A DNA stretch of 64,000 bases from an uncultured Halocynthiibacter sp. (GCA_947503035.1 CANNCD010000008.1:1-64000), one strand, 5' to 3'. Numbered from the stretch's first letter, positions 17,505-30,514 are shown. Notes: generated by a model not told the origin, from the sequence alone. Numbers and translations: made by a program.

Positions 17505-18572
17505 ATGAATATTGAACAGATATACGCCGACCGCGTCGCGTCGGGCGAATTGAACGCCGATCCTGCGCAGCAGGCCATTTTGCCACTGTTTCAAACCATC
17601 TGCGATGGTTTGACGGCTGAGCCCGTGCGGGGCGGTTTTTTGGGCCTGCGTAAGGTAAAGGCGGTCGTGCCCAAGGGCCTGTACCTTTGGGGTGGGGTTG
17701 GTCGTGGTAAATCCATGTTGATGGATCTGTTCGTTGACGGTCTGGGTGATATCCCGAAACGTCGCGTGCATTTCCATGCCTTTATGCAAGAGGTCCACGC
17801 CGGTATGCACGAGGCCCGCCAAAAGGGCATTGAAGACGCGTTGAAGCCCGTCGCCGAAGCCGTCGCCAAGGACGTTCGGGTTTTGGCTTTTGACGAAATG
17901 CAGATCACTGACATCACCGATGCGATGATCGTGGGGCGCCTGTTTGACATGTTGTTCGCCGCCGATGTTGTGGTTGTGACCACGTCGAACCGCGTGCCGG
18001 ATGACCTTTATAAAGACGGTCTGAACCGCAATCTGTTTGTGCCGTTTATCGAAGAGATCAAACAACGCATGGTCGTCCACGAAATCGTCAGCCCAACGGA
18101 TTACCGTCAGGATCGTCTTGCTGGGTCCGAGGTGTATTTCACCCCGATCAACGCCGATGCCCGCGCCGCGATTGATGCGGTTTGGGCTGATTTGATCGGA
18201 GGCGAAGTCGGTCCGCTGACCCTTGTTGTGAATAAACGCGATGTGGTTCTGCCCAAGTTCTCGAACGGTGTGGCGCGTGCGGGGTTCCACGACCTGTGTG
18301 GGCGCATGTTGGGGGCCGCTGATTATCTGGCGATTGCCGAGACGGTTAAGGTGTTGATCATCGAAAACGTGCCGTCGCTTGGCCGCACCAACTTTAGCGA
18401 GGCCAAGCGGTTCGTGACCCTTGTCGATGCCTTGTACGAGGCAGGCACGCGGTTGATCGTGTCCGCAGAAGCCGTGCCAGAAATGCTATACCGCGAAGGC
18501 GAGGGGGCGTTTGAATTTGAACGCACCGCCAGCCGTCTTCGTGAAATGCAGGATGCCAACTGGGGCAGCTAG
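17505..18572 (+). CDS. zapE: cell division protein ZapE (AFG1-like ATPase)
   Basis: This 355-residue P-loop ATPase of the AFG1/ZapE family has Walker A in GGVGRGKSMLMD, the typical HFHAFMQEVH after it, Walker B in VLAFDEMQITDITDAM, and TSNRVPDDLYKDGLNR as sensor region. In E. coli ZapE associates with the divisome under stress; in mitochondria the homologue handles membrane protein quality. ATG 17505 is preceded by GGGGGT. It ends flush with the convergent folC gene, the two stop codons abutting. Confidence 0.93.
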   Translation: MNIEQIYADRVASGELNADPAQQAILPLFQTICDGLTAEPVRGGFLGLRKVKAVVPKGLYLWGGVGRGKSMLMDLFVDGLGDIPKRRVHFHAFMQEVHAGMHEARQKGIEDALKPVAEAVAKDVRVLAFDEMQITDITDAMIVGRLFDMLFAADVVVVTTSNRVPDDLYKDGLNRNLFVPFIEEIKQRMVVHEIVSPTDYRQDRLAGSEVYFTPINADARAAIDAVWADLIGGEVGPLTLVVNKRDVVLPKFSNGVARAGFHDLCGRMLGAADYLAIAETVKVLIIENVPSLGRTNFSEAKRFVTLVDALYEAGTRLIVSAEAVPEMLYREGEGAFEFERTASRLREMQDANWGS

Positions 18573-19847
18573 CTAACCGTTTTCGCGCAGGATATTTCCG
18601 GCCAGATAAAGCGACCCACAGATCAAAATCCGCGCGTTTGGATGCGCGGCTGCGATCGTGGTCACGGCGCCCAAAACGTTATCGGCGGCAGAAGCCGTAA
18701 GGCCAACCCGTTGCGCCGATTGCATGGTTTCCTCGGCGGACAATGTCGCTGCCTCACCAGGGATCGAAACGGCGGTGAGGGTCTCGCTCACTTCGGCCAA
18801 GGGGCGGAAATATCCGTCGGTGTCCTTGGTGTTCAACATCCCGCACACCAAATGTGTCGGACGTTTTGGCAGGCCTCGGATTACATCACGAAGCGCAAGC
18901 CCAGCGGCGGGGTTATGCCCCCCATCAAGCCACAGCTCACAATTGCCAGCCGCATCAATCAACGGGCCGGTTTTTAAACGCTGCATCCGCGCGGGCCATG
19001 TGGCGTTGACCACGGCGGCCTCGCAGGCGGCGTCGTCTTTGCCAAGGGCGCGCAGGGTGGCGATGGCCATGCCTGCGTTTTGAATTTGGTGCGCGCCGAT
19101 CAATGCGGGCAGGGGCAGGTCCAACAGGCCGGTCTCATCCTGATAGATCAGGCGACCGCGTTCTTCCCATACGTGCCAGTGCTGCCCATAGGCCAACAGA
19201 GGCGCGCCCAAACGGGCGGCGCGGGCCTCGATCACGTCCATGGCCTCGTCGGGCTGGGGGCCAACAACGCAGGTCACGCCGCGTTTGATAATGCCCGCCT
19301 TTTCGCCCGCAATCGCGGTTAGGGTGTCGCCAAGGAATTGTTGGTGGTCGATGGAAATCGGGGTGATCACGGTGATCTCGGGCTGATCGACGACGTTGGT
19401 TGCGTCCAACACACCGCCAAGGCCGACCTCAAGGATCGTGTAATCCGCGGGCGTGCGCGAAAACGCAAGGATACCGGCAACGGTCGTTGCCTCAAAATAG
19501 GTGATTGATTCCGTTCCGTTGACGCGGATGCATTCGTCCAGAATCTCGGTCAGGTGATCCTCGGAAATCAGCTCACCCGCAAGGCGGATGCGTTCGTGAA
19601 ACCGTGCGAGATGGGGCGAGGTATAGGCGTGAACGGCGTTTCCCGCGCCCTCAAGACCGGCGCGGACCATGGCTTGGGTGCTGCCTTTGCCATTCGTGCC
19701 CGCGATGTGGATCACCGGCGGCAGGGCCCGTTCAGGATGCCCAAGAGCCGCCAAAAGACGCAGGACACGGTCCAACGTCAGATCGATGATTTTCGGATGC
19801 AAGGACATCATCCGTTCAAGGAGAATGTCAGAGCCTGGCTGGGTCAC
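18573..19847 (-). CDS. folC: bifunctional folylpolyglutamate / dihydrofolate synthase
   Basis: This 424-residue Mur-ligase-type enzyme adds glutamate to dihydropteroate and folates using ATP. The P-loop is in [14 protein letters not shown] near residue 47, followed by [13 protein letters not shown], the central-domain [17 protein letters not shown], and [11 protein letters not shown] in the C-terminal domain. The start is GTG at 19847, overlapping the accD stop by GTGA, which strongly supports it and means accD and folC are one operon. This accD-folC order is common in proteobacteria. Confidence 0.95.
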   Translation of the reverse strand: MTQPGSDILLERMMSLHPKIIDLTLDRVLRLLAALGHPERALPPVIHIAGTNGKGSTQAMVRAGLEGAGNAVHAYTSPHLARFHERIRLAGELISEDHLTEILDECIRVNGTESITYFEATTVAGILAFSRTPADYTILEVGLGGVLDATNVVDQPEITVITPISIDHQQFLGDTLTAIAGEKAGIIKRGVTCVVGPQPDEAMDVIEARAARLGAPLLAYGQHWHVWEERGRLIYQDETGLLDLPLPALIGAHQIQNAGMAIATLRALGKDDAACEAAVVNATWPARMQRLKTGPLIDAAGNCELWLDGGHNPAAGLALRDVIRGLPKRPTHLVCGMLNTKDTDGYFRPLAEVSETLTAVSIPGEAATLSAEETMQSAQRVGLTASAADNVLGAVTTIAAAHPNARILICGSLYLAGNILRENG

Positions 19848-20782
19848 TCTTGTGTGGCCTCTTTGGATGCGTCTTCGAGCGCAGGAGTGGTCGGTGCGGC
19901 CTCTGGTTTAGGAAGGTCGCCAGCGACGGGCGCAGGAAGACCCATCAACATGCGGCAAATCGTGATCAATTCGTCGCGCATATCTTTGCGGTGTGTCACG
20001 CGATCCAACATGCCGTGGTCGAGTAGGTATTCGGACCGTTGGAAACCCTCAGGGAGTTTTTCGCGGATGGTTTGTTCGATCACACGTGCACCGGCAAAAC
20101 CGATCAGCGCGTTTGGTTCCGCGATCTGCACGTCGCCCAGCATCGCATAGGACGCGGTCACACCACCGGTTGTTGGGTGTGTCAAAACAACGATATAAGG
20201 CAGGTTCGCCTCTTTCAGCATCTCAACCGCAACGGTTGTGCGCGGCATCTGCATCAGGGACAGAATGCCCTCTTGCATACGTGCGCCACCGGCAGCAGAG
20301 AACAGAACAAACGGACGCTTCAATTCAATCGCACGTTCAGCACCGGCGATGATTGCGTTGCCAACATACATGCCCATGGACCCACCCATGAACGAGAAAT
20401 CCTGCGCAGCGGCAACGATTGGGGTACGGCCGATTTCGCCTTCGACCACCAACATCGCATCGCGTTCGCCGGTTTTCTTTTGCGCGGCCTTCATGCGGTC
20501 AGGGTATTTCTTTTGGTCCTTGAAACCCAATGGGTCGGCAGTGACCTCGGGGACTGCGACTTCGACGTATACGCCACCGTCGAAAAGGGCGTTGAACCGT
20601 TCGCGTGGTGTGAATGCCATGTGGTGGTCACAGCTGGAACAGACGTTGTGTGCCTCGGCCAATTCACGGTGGAACAACATGGTTCCGCACTCTGGGCATT
20701 TGGTCCACAGATTTTCAGGGACTTCGCGGCGCGAAAACAGAGAGTTAATCGTTGGGCGAACGTAGTTAGAAATCCAGTTCAT
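19844..20782 (-). CDS. accD: acetyl-CoA carboxylase carboxyltransferase subunit beta
   Basis: This 312-residue subunit of acetyl-CoA carboxylase, together with AccA, transfers the carboxyl group from biotin to acetyl-CoA, the first committed step of fatty acid synthesis. The N-terminal zinc ribbon is seen as CPECGTM and CSSCDHH. The crotonase-like core shows [20 protein letters not shown] and [16 protein letters not shown] 30-residue Pro/Ala/Glu-rich C-terminal extension lies outside the conserved core. It is the first gene of the accD-folC pair. Confidence 0.96.
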   Translation of the reverse strand: MNWISNYVRPTINSLFSRREVPENLWTKCPECGTMLFHRELAEAHNVCSSCDHHMAFTPRERFNALFDGGVYVEVAVPEVTADPLGFKDQKKYPDRMKAAQKKTGERDAMLVVEGEIGRTPIVAAAQDFSFMGGSMGMYVGNAIIAGAERAIELKRPFVLFSAAGGARMQEGILSLMQMPRTTVAVEMLKEANLPYIVVLTHPTTGGVTASYAMLGDVQIAEPNALIGFAGARVIEQTIREKLPEGFQRSEYLLDHGMLDRVTHRKDMRDELITICRMLMGLPAPVAGDLPKPEAAPTTPALEDASKEATQE

Positions 20783-20846
20783 CGTGTCACGGCCTTTGCG
20801 AAGTTTCGTTACGGAACCAAATAATGCGAAGCGCGGGGAATTGCAA

Positions 20847-21758
20847 TCACCCTAGGCGGTGTTGCGTATATCGACGCCAAATCAGATAGGCCGCGATCAT
20901 CAGGGCAGTCTGCACGATGAACGAAATCGCGCTGTCCATGCCCTTAAGGTCCATATCAAGCACCCAGAGCGATGTGCCATCCATATGCCCCGACACGCCA
21001 AGCGTGAGGGTCGCCCAGATGTTATTGGCAAAATGAAGCCCAAGCGCAGCACCGATATTACCGGTGCGCAGAGTCACCGAACAAAGGAGGATGCCACCAA
21101 CGGTCGTCGTCATCACATAGAGCCACGCGTTCGCCCCAAAGGTCAGGGAATCATAGTGGCCAAGCCCAAAGATCAGCGAGGGCACAATCGCCGCGATCCA
21201 GAATTTCCCGAACCGCGCCATAAGATGTTGAAGAAGATAACCGCGAAAGAACAGTTCCTCGACCGCGATTTGGATAAAGATCACCCCAAGCATCGGGAGT
21301 AGAAACAAGAGCCAATCCGAGATCAAAAGGGGGCCGCGCTGGGCCACAGCGGTTTCCGGAAATAGCATGAGTTGCCCGAACCCGAGGATCAAACCGGCAA
21401 ACGCCATAATGCAGGCGACGAAAAATCCATATTTGAAATGGGCGACACAGGCACGCAGCGCAGGGCCAAACAATGTCACGAAACGCCTTCGATGCAACAC
21501 GCGCAGAATCACCATGATCCCGATCAAACCGGGAATGAAGGTCGAAAAGATGAACAGGATTTCAATCGGCTTTGACCCAAACGGCGTGATGTCGACCGAC
21601 GCCAACCCGTCAATGTCGGTTAGTAACGGCAGAAGGACAAACATGCCCACTTGTCCCGCGCCAAAGATCGCGATCATCAGAACGGCCCCCAAAACGATGC
21701 GCCAAATCTCGTGGCGGTCTTGGGCGGGGGTGTGAAAATCACGGGTCAGTTGGGTCAT
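20847..21758 (-). CDS. CPBP family intramembrane metalloprotease (CAAX-protease-like)
   Basis: This 303-residue membrane protein has about seven to eight hydrophobic segments. The Abi/CPBP motifs are present: [11 protein letters not shown] (motif 1), FGLGHYD (motif 2), and [12 protein letters not shown] (motif 3 His and Asn). The family includes CAAX prenyl endopeptidases and bacteriocin self-immunity proteins; most bacterial members have no known substrate. The start at ATG 21758 is preferred because the protein then opens just before the first membrane segment; the frame is open further upstream. It is divergent from ilvD. Confidence 0.88.
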   Translation of the reverse strand: MTQLTRDFHTPAQDRHEIWRIVLGAVLMIAIFGAGQVGMFVLLPLLTDIDGLASVDITPFGSKPIEILFIFSTFIPGLIGIMVILRVLHRRRFVTLFGPALRACVAHFKYGFFVACIMAFAGLILGFGQLMLFPETAVAQRGPLLISDWLLFLLPMLGVIFIQIAVEELFFRGYLLQHLMARFGKFWIAAIVPSLIFGLGHYDSLTFGANAWLYVMTTTVGGILLCSVTLRTGNIGAALGLHFANNIWATLTLGVSGHMDGTSLWVLDMDLKGMDSAISFIVQTALMIAAYLIWRRYTQHRLG

Positions 21759-21941
21759 CTGGGGCCTCTGTGCGTTCTGCCTATACCTATTGGCTAGTGG
21801 GTTGGATGCGCTGAAACAAGCAAACTCATGCCAGCCGTGGCCAAAAACCGCGAAAATCACAGGAACCACGCCGCAAACAGCCTTGTGGAAAATGGTCCAA
21901 ACCCGTATTCCAGTTCGCAAGCCAAATGCGGGAGCGTAGCA

Positions 21942-23669
21942 ATGACTAAATTCGATAAATCCAAACTACCCAGCCGTCACGTAACAGAAGGCCCCGAGCG
22001 CGCGCCGCACCGGTCATATTTGTACGCGATGGGCCTAACCGAACAGGAAATCCACCAGCCGTTGATCGGTGTGGCGACCTGTTGGAACGAGGCTGCTCCT
22101 TGTAACATCTCCCTGAACCGTCAGGCGCAGGTTGTGAAGATGGGCGTCAAACAGGCGCTGGGCACACCACGTGAATTTACAACAATCACCGTGACCGACG
22201 GTATCGCCATGGGCCACGAAGGCATGCGCAGCTCTCTTGCGTCACGCGAAGCCATTGCCGACACCGTGGAATTGACCATGCGCGGCCACGCCTATGACGC
22301 GATTGTTGGCCTTGCCGGTTGTGACAAATCCCTTCCGGGTATGATGATGGCGATGGTGCGTTTGAACACGCCGTCTGTCTTTATCTATGGTGGTTCGATC
22401 CTTCCAGGTCGTCACGAAGGCAAAGACGTAACAGTTCAGGACGTGTTCGAGGCGGTTGGTCAACACCAAGCCGGCAACATGTCCACATGTGAGCTTGAGA
22501 AGCTCGAAGCGGTTGCATGTCCGTCCGCCGGTGCTTGTGGTGGTCAGTTCACTGCGAACACCATGGCCTGTGTGTCCGAGGCCATCGGCCTTGCGCTTCC
22601 GAACTCTGCTGGTGCGCCTGCGCCATATGAATCCCGTGACCAATATGCCGAGGCATCCGGTCGTGCGGTTATGAACCTGCTTGAGAAAAACATCCGTGCC
22701 CGTGATATCGTGACCCGTGCGTCTCTTATCAACGCTGCGCGCGTTGTGGCCTGTACTGGTGGTTCTACGAATGCTGGTCTGCACCTTCCTGCGATTGCGC
22801 ACGAAGCGGGCATTGATTTCGACCTTGATGACGTTTGCGACATCTTCCGCGAAACACCATATTTCGTCGATCTGAAACCAGGTGGTCAGTATGTTGCCAA
22901 AGACCTTTATGAGGCGGGCGGCGTTCCTGTGATCATGAAAGAGCTTGAAAAAGCCGGTCTGATTGATCGCGATTGTATGACCGCGACTGGGTACTCCATC
23001 GGTGAAGAAATCGACAAAGTGACCCGCGAAGCAGACGGCAAAGTGATCCACCCGATCGCGACACCAATCACCGAAACTGGTGGTGTTGTTGGCCTGAAGG
23101 GCAACCTGTCCCCAGAAGGCGCGATCGTTAAGGTTGCCGGCATGTCCGAAGAGCAACAGCACTTTAGCGGCCCAGCACGTGTATTCGAATGCGAAGAAGA
23201 GGCGTTCGCCGCCGTTCAAGCCCGTGACTATAAAGAAGGCGACGTGATCGTTATCCGCAACGAAGGTCCAGCCGGTGGTCCAGGTATGCGCGAAATGCTT
23301 GCGACAACGGCTGCGTTGTCCGGTCAGGGTATGGGCAAAAAGGTTGCTCTTATCACCGACGGTCGTTTTTCTGGTGCGACACGCGGTTTCTGTGTGGGTC
23401 ACGTTGGTCCGGAAACGGCCCACGGCGGTCCGATTGCGTTGCTTAAAGACGGTGACGTGATCACGCTTGATGCGATCAAAGGCGAGATCTCTGTGGACCT
23501 CACCGACGAAGAACTGGCCGAGCGCAAAGCAAACTGGAAGGGGTCTCGCCCAACCATTTACGCAACTGGCGCGCTTTGGAAATACGCACAGCTTGTTGGC
23601 TCTACCCGTTTGGGCGCGGTGACGCACCCAGGTGGCAAAGAAGAAAAACACGTCTATGTCGATCTCTAA
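21942..23669 (+). CDS. ilvD: dihydroxy-acid dehydratase
   Basis: This 575-residue iron-sulfur dehydratase converts 2,3-dihydroxy-3-methylbutanoate (and the isoleucine homologue) to the 2-oxo acid in valine, leucine and isoleucine synthesis. The cluster cysteines are in [17 protein letters not shown] and [16 protein letters not shown]. The C-terminal domain holds [10 protein letters not shown] and [14 protein letters not shown] 21942 is set by GGGAG 8 bases upstream. Codon use is biased in the way of a well-expressed gene. Its last 14 bases overlap the next lipoprotein gene. Confidence 0.96.
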   Translation: MTKFDKSKLPSRHVTEGPERAPHRSYLYAMGLTEQEIHQPLIGVATCWNEAAPCNISLNRQAQVVKMGVKQALGTPREFTTITVTDGIAMGHEGMRSSLASREAIADTVELTMRGHAYDAIVGLAGCDKSLPGMMMAMVRLNTPSVFIYGGSILPGRHEGKDVTVQDVFEAVGQHQAGNMSTCELEKLEAVACPSAGACGGQFTANTMACVSEAIGLALPNSAGAPAPYESRDQYAEASGRAVMNLLEKNIRARDIVTRASLINAARVVACTGGSTNAGLHLPAIAHEAGIDFDLDDVCDIFRETPYFVDLKPGGQYVAKDLYEAGGVPVIMKELEKAGLIDRDCMTATGYSIGEEIDKVTREADGKVIHPIATPITETGGVVGLKGNLSPEGAIVKVAGMSEEQQHFSGPARVFECEEEAFAAVQARDYKEGDVIVIRNEGPAGGPGMREMLATTAALSGQGMGKKVALITDGRFSGATRGFCVGHVGPETAHGGPIALLKDGDVITLDAIKGEISVDLTDEELAERKANWKGSRPTIYATGALWKYAQLVGSTRLGAVTHPGGKEEKHVYVDL

Positions 23670-24315
23670 GCGGATCAAATTTACGGCGGGGCTTTGCCTC
23701 GCCGTTTCTCTGCTTTCTGGCTGTATGAAGAATGTCGACGTTCCGGCGTTTCTCAAATCGTCAAACACAGCAGAGACCCCCGTTCAAACGGTTCTGAACG
23801 GTGTAACGATTGCCAAACCCGACGATTACTGCGTGGATGAAACGACTCTGCGGGTCGATAGCGAAGCGGGTTTTGCCATTTTGGCCCATTGTGACGCGGT
23901 AAATGCCGTCGAGGTTGACGCCATCCCACAGACCCCCGTGATTTATACGGTGTCGGTGGGAGAACGCGCCACGACGCCTTTCGCGGACAAAATCGACGCA
24001 CTTGGTCCATTTTTCACCTCTGATGCGGGTGCCTCGGCGCTTAGCCGGTCGGGTAATGGCGAAGACGTACGGGTGCTGGATCAATTCGCCACGGACGGCG
24101 GGGTCTATTACCTGCATGTGCGCGACGCGAGCGACGATGTCCTAACCGATGCCGCCGAAACATATTGGCGGGCGCTGTTCGGGGTGAAACGTCGGACTGT
24201 TTCCGTTTCGGTGCTTGGCTTGCGGCGTCACGATCTTTCAAGCGATGATGCCAAGACCGCACTTGAGGCGCTCGTTGCAAAAATATTACGCGAAAACAAC
24301 GCAGACAACGGTTGA
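23656..24315 (+). CDS. hypothetical lipoprotein
   Basis: This 219-residue protein has a clear lipoprotein signal: basic start MSISKRIKF, a hydrophobic core, and LLSGC with the lipidated Cys at residue 23. The mature part has no recognised domain; it contains two separated Cys (YCVDE and AHCDAV) that could form a disulfide in the periplasm. It starts inside the end of ilvD (14-base overlap, different frame), so translation may be coupled, though a functional link to isoleucine/valine synthesis is not evident. The start is ATG 23656; a GTG 24 bases upstream would spoil the signal peptide. Confidence 0.8.
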   Translation: MSISKRIKFTAGLCLAVSLLSGCMKNVDVPAFLKSSNTAETPVQTVLNGVTIAKPDDYCVDETTLRVDSEAGFAILAHCDAVNAVEVDAIPQTPVIYTVSVGERATTPFADKIDALGPFFTSDAGASALSRSGNGEDVRVLDQFATDGGVYYLHVRDASDDVLTDAAETYWRALFGVKRRTVSVSVLGLRRHDLSSDDAKTALEALVAKILRENNADNG

Positions 24316-24410
24316 TCTTGGGATAAAGTCCTGAGATTTATTGCGATATTGTTTGCAAAATGGAAACGATCTGTGCGCATACTCGGATGAGTTCGCAGGA
24401 CGGAATAACT

Positions 24411-25184
24411 ATGGCACTTGGGTTTAATACACTTCTTGATCGGCTGACACAGCGACGCGGCGTTCGGCGCTGGGCGCGGGCGGCACGGCGCGCGGCGACG
24501 ATGGATCTGGCAACGTTGCGCAATTTGCGCCGTCAGGGCCGCCAATTGCGTCGCCATATTGATCAGGTGTCCTTTGTCGCCGAGGGGCGTCTTGCCTTGC
24601 CTCTTATTGGGTCGGATGCGATCCAAAAACCGATGTACACCGACTGGGCCTATCGCCCCCAACTGTGGCGCGGCCCGATTGATCGTCCCGGCATGGCGTC
24701 GGTGCAATCCAAAACCATGTTCGGCGACGAGGCCACGGTTTTCCACGACTGTAAGATTTCTGAACTGACCCTGCGCCAGTTGCGCAATCAACGCGAAGAA
24801 GACCTTGCGCCGTTCGGGCTTCGGATGGACGTTTTCCGCTTCGACGGCAGCTTTCTGTCCTTGGTCGTTGATCTTCCAGAGGATTCGGTTGTGGATCTTC
24901 GCAAGACCCACTTGATCCGTCTTTCCGCGATTGTTGAGCTTGAAAAAACGCTCGAAATTTTTGCCCGTCTCAATATCAAGCACGGGCCGAACACCGAACA
25001 GGTCGTGCGCGAATTGCCGCTTCATGAGGACGAGGTCATGGTGGAATTCGACCTTGCCTATACGAACCTGAACGAAAAACGCGTGGATAAAATCTGGGTG
25101 GACCTTATCTTTGAGGGGCCCGAGATGAACCAAATCATCCTTCGCGATCTGACCTTCACGCGCCGCCCACGCGCCGAAATATAA
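24411..25184 (+). CDS. DUF6478-type protein of Rhodobacterales
   Basis: This 257-residue protein of unknown function is believed to match DUF6478, a family seen in roseobacters. It opens with a very basic N-terminal region (RRGVRRWARAARRAA), then an apparently beta-rich body with DWAYRPQLWRGPI, FHDCKISELTLRQLRNQ, FLSLVVDLPEDSV and DKIWVDLIFEGPEMNQI. There is no signal or membrane segment. ATG 24411 has GGA about 7 bases upstream; an in-frame ATG 51 bases earlier is poorer. It is 9 bases ahead of the next small gene, forming a likely operon. Confidence 0.75.
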   Translation: MALGFNTLLDRLTQRRGVRRWARAARRAATMDLATLRNLRRQGRQLRRHIDQVSFVAEGRLALPLIGSDAIQKPMYTDWAYRPQLWRGPIDRPGMASVQSKTMFGDEATVFHDCKISELTLRQLRNQREEDLAPFGLRMDVFRFDGSFLSLVVDLPEDSVVDLRKTHLIRLSAIVELEKTLEIFARLNIKHGPNTEQVVRELPLHEDEVMVEFDLAYTNLNEKRVDKIWVDLIFEGPEMNQIILRDLTFTRRPRAEI

Positions 25185-25193
25185 AGAGGCACC

Positions 25194-25565
25194 ATGGCTG
25201 ATCTCACTTTGACCAAGACCCGCATCTATGAAGGCAACTGGGAAGGTATCCTGACCATTGCCGCCGACACGGCCTACTCCCCCGAGATCGAGGTGACCTA
25301 CCTTGAAAAGGCGGTGCCCGGTGTGATGCTGCGTCCCGACGACGAGGGCTATGCCATTCGTGTGCCGATCCCCGTTGCGGCGCTTTCGGATGGGGTGCAG
25401 ACGTTTCTGATCCGTGATTTGAAAACCGGCGAAACCCTCGAGAGCTTTGCGATCATCACCGGTGAGCCGCTGGAGCATGATATACGCGCCGAGGTTGATC
25501 TTCTTCGGGCGGAACTTGATATGCTCAAACGGGCGTTCCGTCGCCACTGTGTTGAAACCGCATAG
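25194..25565 (+). CDS. conserved hypothetical protein (123 aa)
   Basis: This small protein of unknown function has an apparently beta-rich first 80 residues (LTLTKTRIYEGNWEGILTI, then EIEVTYLEKAVPG) and ends in a likely coiled-coil helix of Glu, Leu and Arg (IRAEVDLLRAELDMLKRAFR). No family name can be given. AAAGAGG is about 6 bases before ATG. It lies 9 bases downstream of the DUF6478-type gene, and the two probably act together. It has no export signal. Confidence 0.72.
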   Translation: MADLTLTKTRIYEGNWEGILTIAADTAYSPEIEVTYLEKAVPGVMLRPDDEGYAIRVPIPVAALSDGVQTFLIRDLKTGETLESFAIITGEPLEHDIRAEVDLLRAELDMLKRAFRRHCVETA

Positions 25566-25640
25566 GTTTTGAAGTGACGCGGCGTTCGGCGTGACATCCT
25601 TCGTTTGACGGCGCAGATTGCCCGTAACGGAGGACCCTGA

Positions 25641-27656
<2,016 letters not shown>

Positions 27657-27810
27657 CCCCGAAAAACCCAACAAAAACAATCGTCCCGCCCTTGTTTCCA
27701 ATTTCGGGACGATCTTTGCAAATACCCCCGTATTGTCGGGAATGTGCCTCTTTTGTGCCTTTATTGACCGTCAGATTGGTTCCAACGATGAGCCAATAAG
27801 GGATTCTAAC

Positions 27811-28719
27811 ATGGATCGACTAACGGAAATGGAGGCCTTTGCCACAGTTGTGGATCAAGGTGGATTTACGGATGCAGCCAAGAAAATGGGCATCTCTAAA
27901 TCAGCAGTGTCAAAGCACGTCTCCTCACTTGAAGCCCGCCTCGGCGCGCGGCTTTTGAACAGAACAACCCGTCGGGTCAGCCCGACAGAAATCGGTTTGG
28001 CCTATTATGACCGCGCCCGCCGCGTGTTGAATGACGCAGGCGAGGCCGACGCATTGGTCACCTCGATGCAGTCCGACCCATCGGGCTTGCTCCGCATTTC
28101 GGTTGCGACCGATTTCGGCGTGAACCACCTGTCGCCGGTCTTGGGCGAGTTCCTTCAGGAATTCCCAGACATCACGGTGAACATGGTCTTGAACAACCGC
28201 TATGTTGAATTGATCAGCGAAGGGTTCGACATGGCGATCCGCATTGGTGAGCTCGAAGACAGCACCCTGCGTGCCCGCAAATTGGCGGAAACCTCCAAGC
28301 GCATGATCGCCTCACCAGCGTATTTCGAAAAATACGGTCGCCCCGAGAAAATCGACGACTTGAACGATCACAAACTTCTTCACTATTCGAACCAAGCCAA
28401 CGGCGCAGTGTGGAAATTGACGGCCCCGTCTGGCGAAAAACGTCAGGTGCGCACATCGGGTTCCCTGTCTGTGAACGACGGTCAGTCCCTTTTGAACGCC
28501 GCCGTCTCCGGTCTTGGCATCGCATATCTGCCCAGCTTCCTCTATGCGGATGCGATGAAAAAGGGTCTGGTCGAAGAGGCCATCCCCGAATTGCCAGCAG
28601 AAACCCAAGGCATCTATGCGGTCTATCCTCCGGGTCGATTTACACAGCCAAAGGTCCGCGCGTTCATTGATTTCCTCGCGCATTCCTTTGCGGACAAGGG
28701 GCCCGATCTCTGGGCCTAG
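27811..28719 (+). CDS. LysR-family transcriptional regulator
   Basis: This is a 302-residue LysR-type regulator: MDRLTEMEAFATVVDQGGFT, the helix-turn-helix region SKSAVSKHVSSLEARLG, then RTTRRVSPTEIG and an effector-binding domain. It belongs to the broad AaeR/CrgA-like group, in which the N-terminus begins MDR(L/I)xxMxxF. The start ATG 27811 matches the family N-terminus; the frame is open upstream to 27589, inside the FadH-like gene, but without a start that fits. It lies 154 bases downstream of the reductase gene and may regulate it or itself; no operator could be picked out. Confidence 0.9.
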   Translation: MDRLTEMEAFATVVDQGGFTDAAKKMGISKSAVSKHVSSLEARLGARLLNRTTRRVSPTEIGLAYYDRARRVLNDAGEADALVTSMQSDPSGLLRISVATDFGVNHLSPVLGEFLQEFPDITVNMVLNNRYVELISEGFDMAIRIGELEDSTLRARKLAETSKRMIASPAYFEKYGRPEKIDDLNDHKLLHYSNQANGAVWKLTAPSGEKRQVRTSGSLSVNDGQSLLNAAVSGLGIAYLPSFLYADAMKKGLVEEAIPELPAETQGIYAVYPPGRFTQPKVRAFIDFLAHSFADKGPDLWA

Positions 28720-28737
28720 GTCAAAATTGGATCATCG

Positions 28738-29664
28738 TTATTGGGTCGAGGTGAGTATCACTTCGACCCTTCTATTTTGTGCGCGACCTTCGTCGGTCAG
28801 GTTCGATGCACGGGGCGAGAGATAGCCCATCCCCTCGGCTTCGAGCTGTGACGCGGCGACGCCGTGGTCCTGTGTCAGACGACGGGCCACAGATTGCGCG
28901 CGTTTCTTTGACAGGCCGATATTCCCCGCCAGACTGCCCTCGGCATCCGTATGACCGACAAGGGCGACGCGGCGGTTCGGGTTCGCATTCAGATAATCGG
29001 CAAGCTGTCCGAGGCTGGCGAAATCCTGATCGCCAAGCGCGGAAGAGCCGGTCTGAAATTCAAGGTCGGCCAGAATGGCGTGGCCGTTGGTTTCGATTTC
29101 ATGCCCAAAATCGTCATAGACGATGGTCGGGGTTTTGGTCGAAACAACGATCTCGGCCGTGGAATCTGGACCATCAGGTGTCACGGACATCCATTGCAGG
29201 AACCCCATGGTGATCGATTTACTGGCGATCAGATATACGATTTCGGCGGTATCACCAGTGCCACGTTGTGCGGTCAGGACGCGAAAATCCCCGAGGTTGA
29301 TATGCATGTCGGGTTCGTCGATCACTTCGGCGTTGAACCGGAAATCAAAGCCACCACAGGCATCTGTGTCACAATCCATGAGGATCTCGAACCCTTCGGC
29401 GATCAACTGTTCGCGCAACGGCGCAAGGATCTGGCCGGTGGTCAGGTGGGCCGTGTCGATATGCCAAGCGGATTTGTGCACCGTTCCCGTGGTTCGAAAT
29501 GTAGGAAGTGCCCCGTCCGCCCATGCCCCAACAGGGATGGCGATATCGCTGGCGGCGGCGGTGGATTGGACCGCAATCCGCGCATTCGCCGGAAGGTCCA
29601 AAGTCGCGGCAACAGCCGGAAGCGCAGAGGTTAGCGACGCAAAGAGAACAAGGTGTTTTATCAT
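28738..29664 (-). CDS. OmpA-family outer-membrane/periplasmic protein
   Basis: This 308-residue protein has a Sec signal peptide (MIKHLVLFASLTSALPAVA, cleaved before ATLDL) and a C-terminal OmpA-like peptidoglycan-binding domain at about residues 195-305. That domain shows FQTGSSALGDQDFASLGQLA, VALVGHTDAEGS and NLTDEGRAQNRRVEV. The central 170 residues are not recognised; they contain one Cys pair (DCDTDACGG). It presumably links the outer envelope to murein. It is convergent with the LysR gene and its promoter lies in the 139-base gap upstream. Confidence 0.88.
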   Translation of the reverse strand: MIKHLVLFASLTSALPAVAATLDLPANARIAVQSTAAASDIAIPVGAWADGALPTFRTTGTVHKSAWHIDTAHLTTGQILAPLREQLIAEGFEILMDCDTDACGGFDFRFNAEVIDEPDMHINLGDFRVLTAQRGTGDTAEIVYLIASKSITMGFLQWMSVTPDGPDSTAEIVVSTKTPTIVYDDFGHEIETNGHAILADLEFQTGSSALGDQDFASLGQLADYLNANPNRRVALVGHTDAEGSLAGNIGLSKKRAQSVARRLTQDHGVAASQLEAEGMGYLSPRASNLTDEGRAQNRRVEVILTSTQ

Positions 29665-29803
29665 GTCGGCCTTTATCTAGCAGTTTTGACTAAACATGTC
29701 ATTAACACTTGCGCGGTGCGGGCCTGCAAAGACAGGGGGAATTGCGGGGGATTGTGTCCATGTATGGTAATCATGCCTGTCATTACGCGTAACCTCTTTG
29801 GGG

Positions 29804-30514
29804 TCATTTGATGCGGTAATGATATGATCCCACATTTTCCATGCCCAAGGAAGCATAGAGCGCATTCGCCGGAGCGTTGGATTTGACCACCAGCACCGAT
29901 AGCTGATCCACCCCCATATCTTGTGCCCAAATCGCTGCTGATGCCATGATCTGGTTGGCGAGACCCTGCCGACGGGCCCAGTTTGCCACCACCAAACCGT
30001 GCAACATGGCAATGCCGTCGTGGATCGCGACAAAACAGGTGCCGGCGGGGCGGTCGTGATGACGGATCATGATGCTGGTCTTTGGGCCATCAACGCGGTC
30101 CATCACGCGCAGACGGGCGGGGCCAATACCGTCGGTCTCCCAAATCTCATTTTGCGCGGCCAGCGGGGGCCACGCGGCATAGATCATCCCCGCGTCTGGG
30201 GCGTTTTGGGCCATATCGGCAGAGTCGCCGATCAACAGGTTCACGGGATCGATAACCCGATAGCCACGCGCGGCAAGGTCGCTGTCAAAGGCGTCGTCGC
30301 CGTCTTTGAGCATGAACAGTTGCGGCTGGCCGAGGTCGGTCATCGCGGTTTCAACACGGGCAAGGTCCGAGTCGGTGTACTGGCCAGTGACGGTCGCCGC
30401 CGAAACACGTTTGCCGCCCCCATCCCCATCGCGCATGATAAACGGACCGACGGGTGTTGCCGCGCGGGGACGCCATGTCTGTTCGCAGACCTCGTACAAC
30501 CGCTGTGCCATCAT
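29804..30514 (-). CDS. GNAT family N-acetyltransferase
   Basis: This 236-residue protein's C-terminal half is a GNAT fold: FVAIHDGIAMLHGLVVANWARRQGLANQIM (acetyl-CoA binding Q/RxxGxG/A region) and LYASLGMENVGSYHYRI at the end. The N-terminal half is less conserved. The substrate is unknown. The start at ATG 30514 overlaps the CinA-like gene's stop (ATGA), so it is the second gene of that operon. A second ATG three bases downstream cannot be excluded. Confidence 0.86.
   Translation of the reverse strand: MMAQRLYEVCEQTWRPRAATPVGPFIMRDGDGGGKRVSAATVTGQYTDSDLARVETAMTDLGQPQLFMLKDGDDAFDSDLAARGYRVIDPVNLLIGDSADMAQNAPDAGMIYAAWPPLAAQNEIWETDGIGPARLRVMDRVDGPKTSIMIRHHDRPAGTCFVAIHDGIAMLHGLVVANWARRQGLANQIMASAAIWAQDMGVDQLSVLVVKSNAPANALYASLGMENVGSYHYRIK

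Noticed and set aside
22242-23768. 508-codon open frame on the minus strand over ilvD
   Set aside because: It is the antisense of a certain gene; the translation lacks any family motif and the open frame follows from high GC codon bias.
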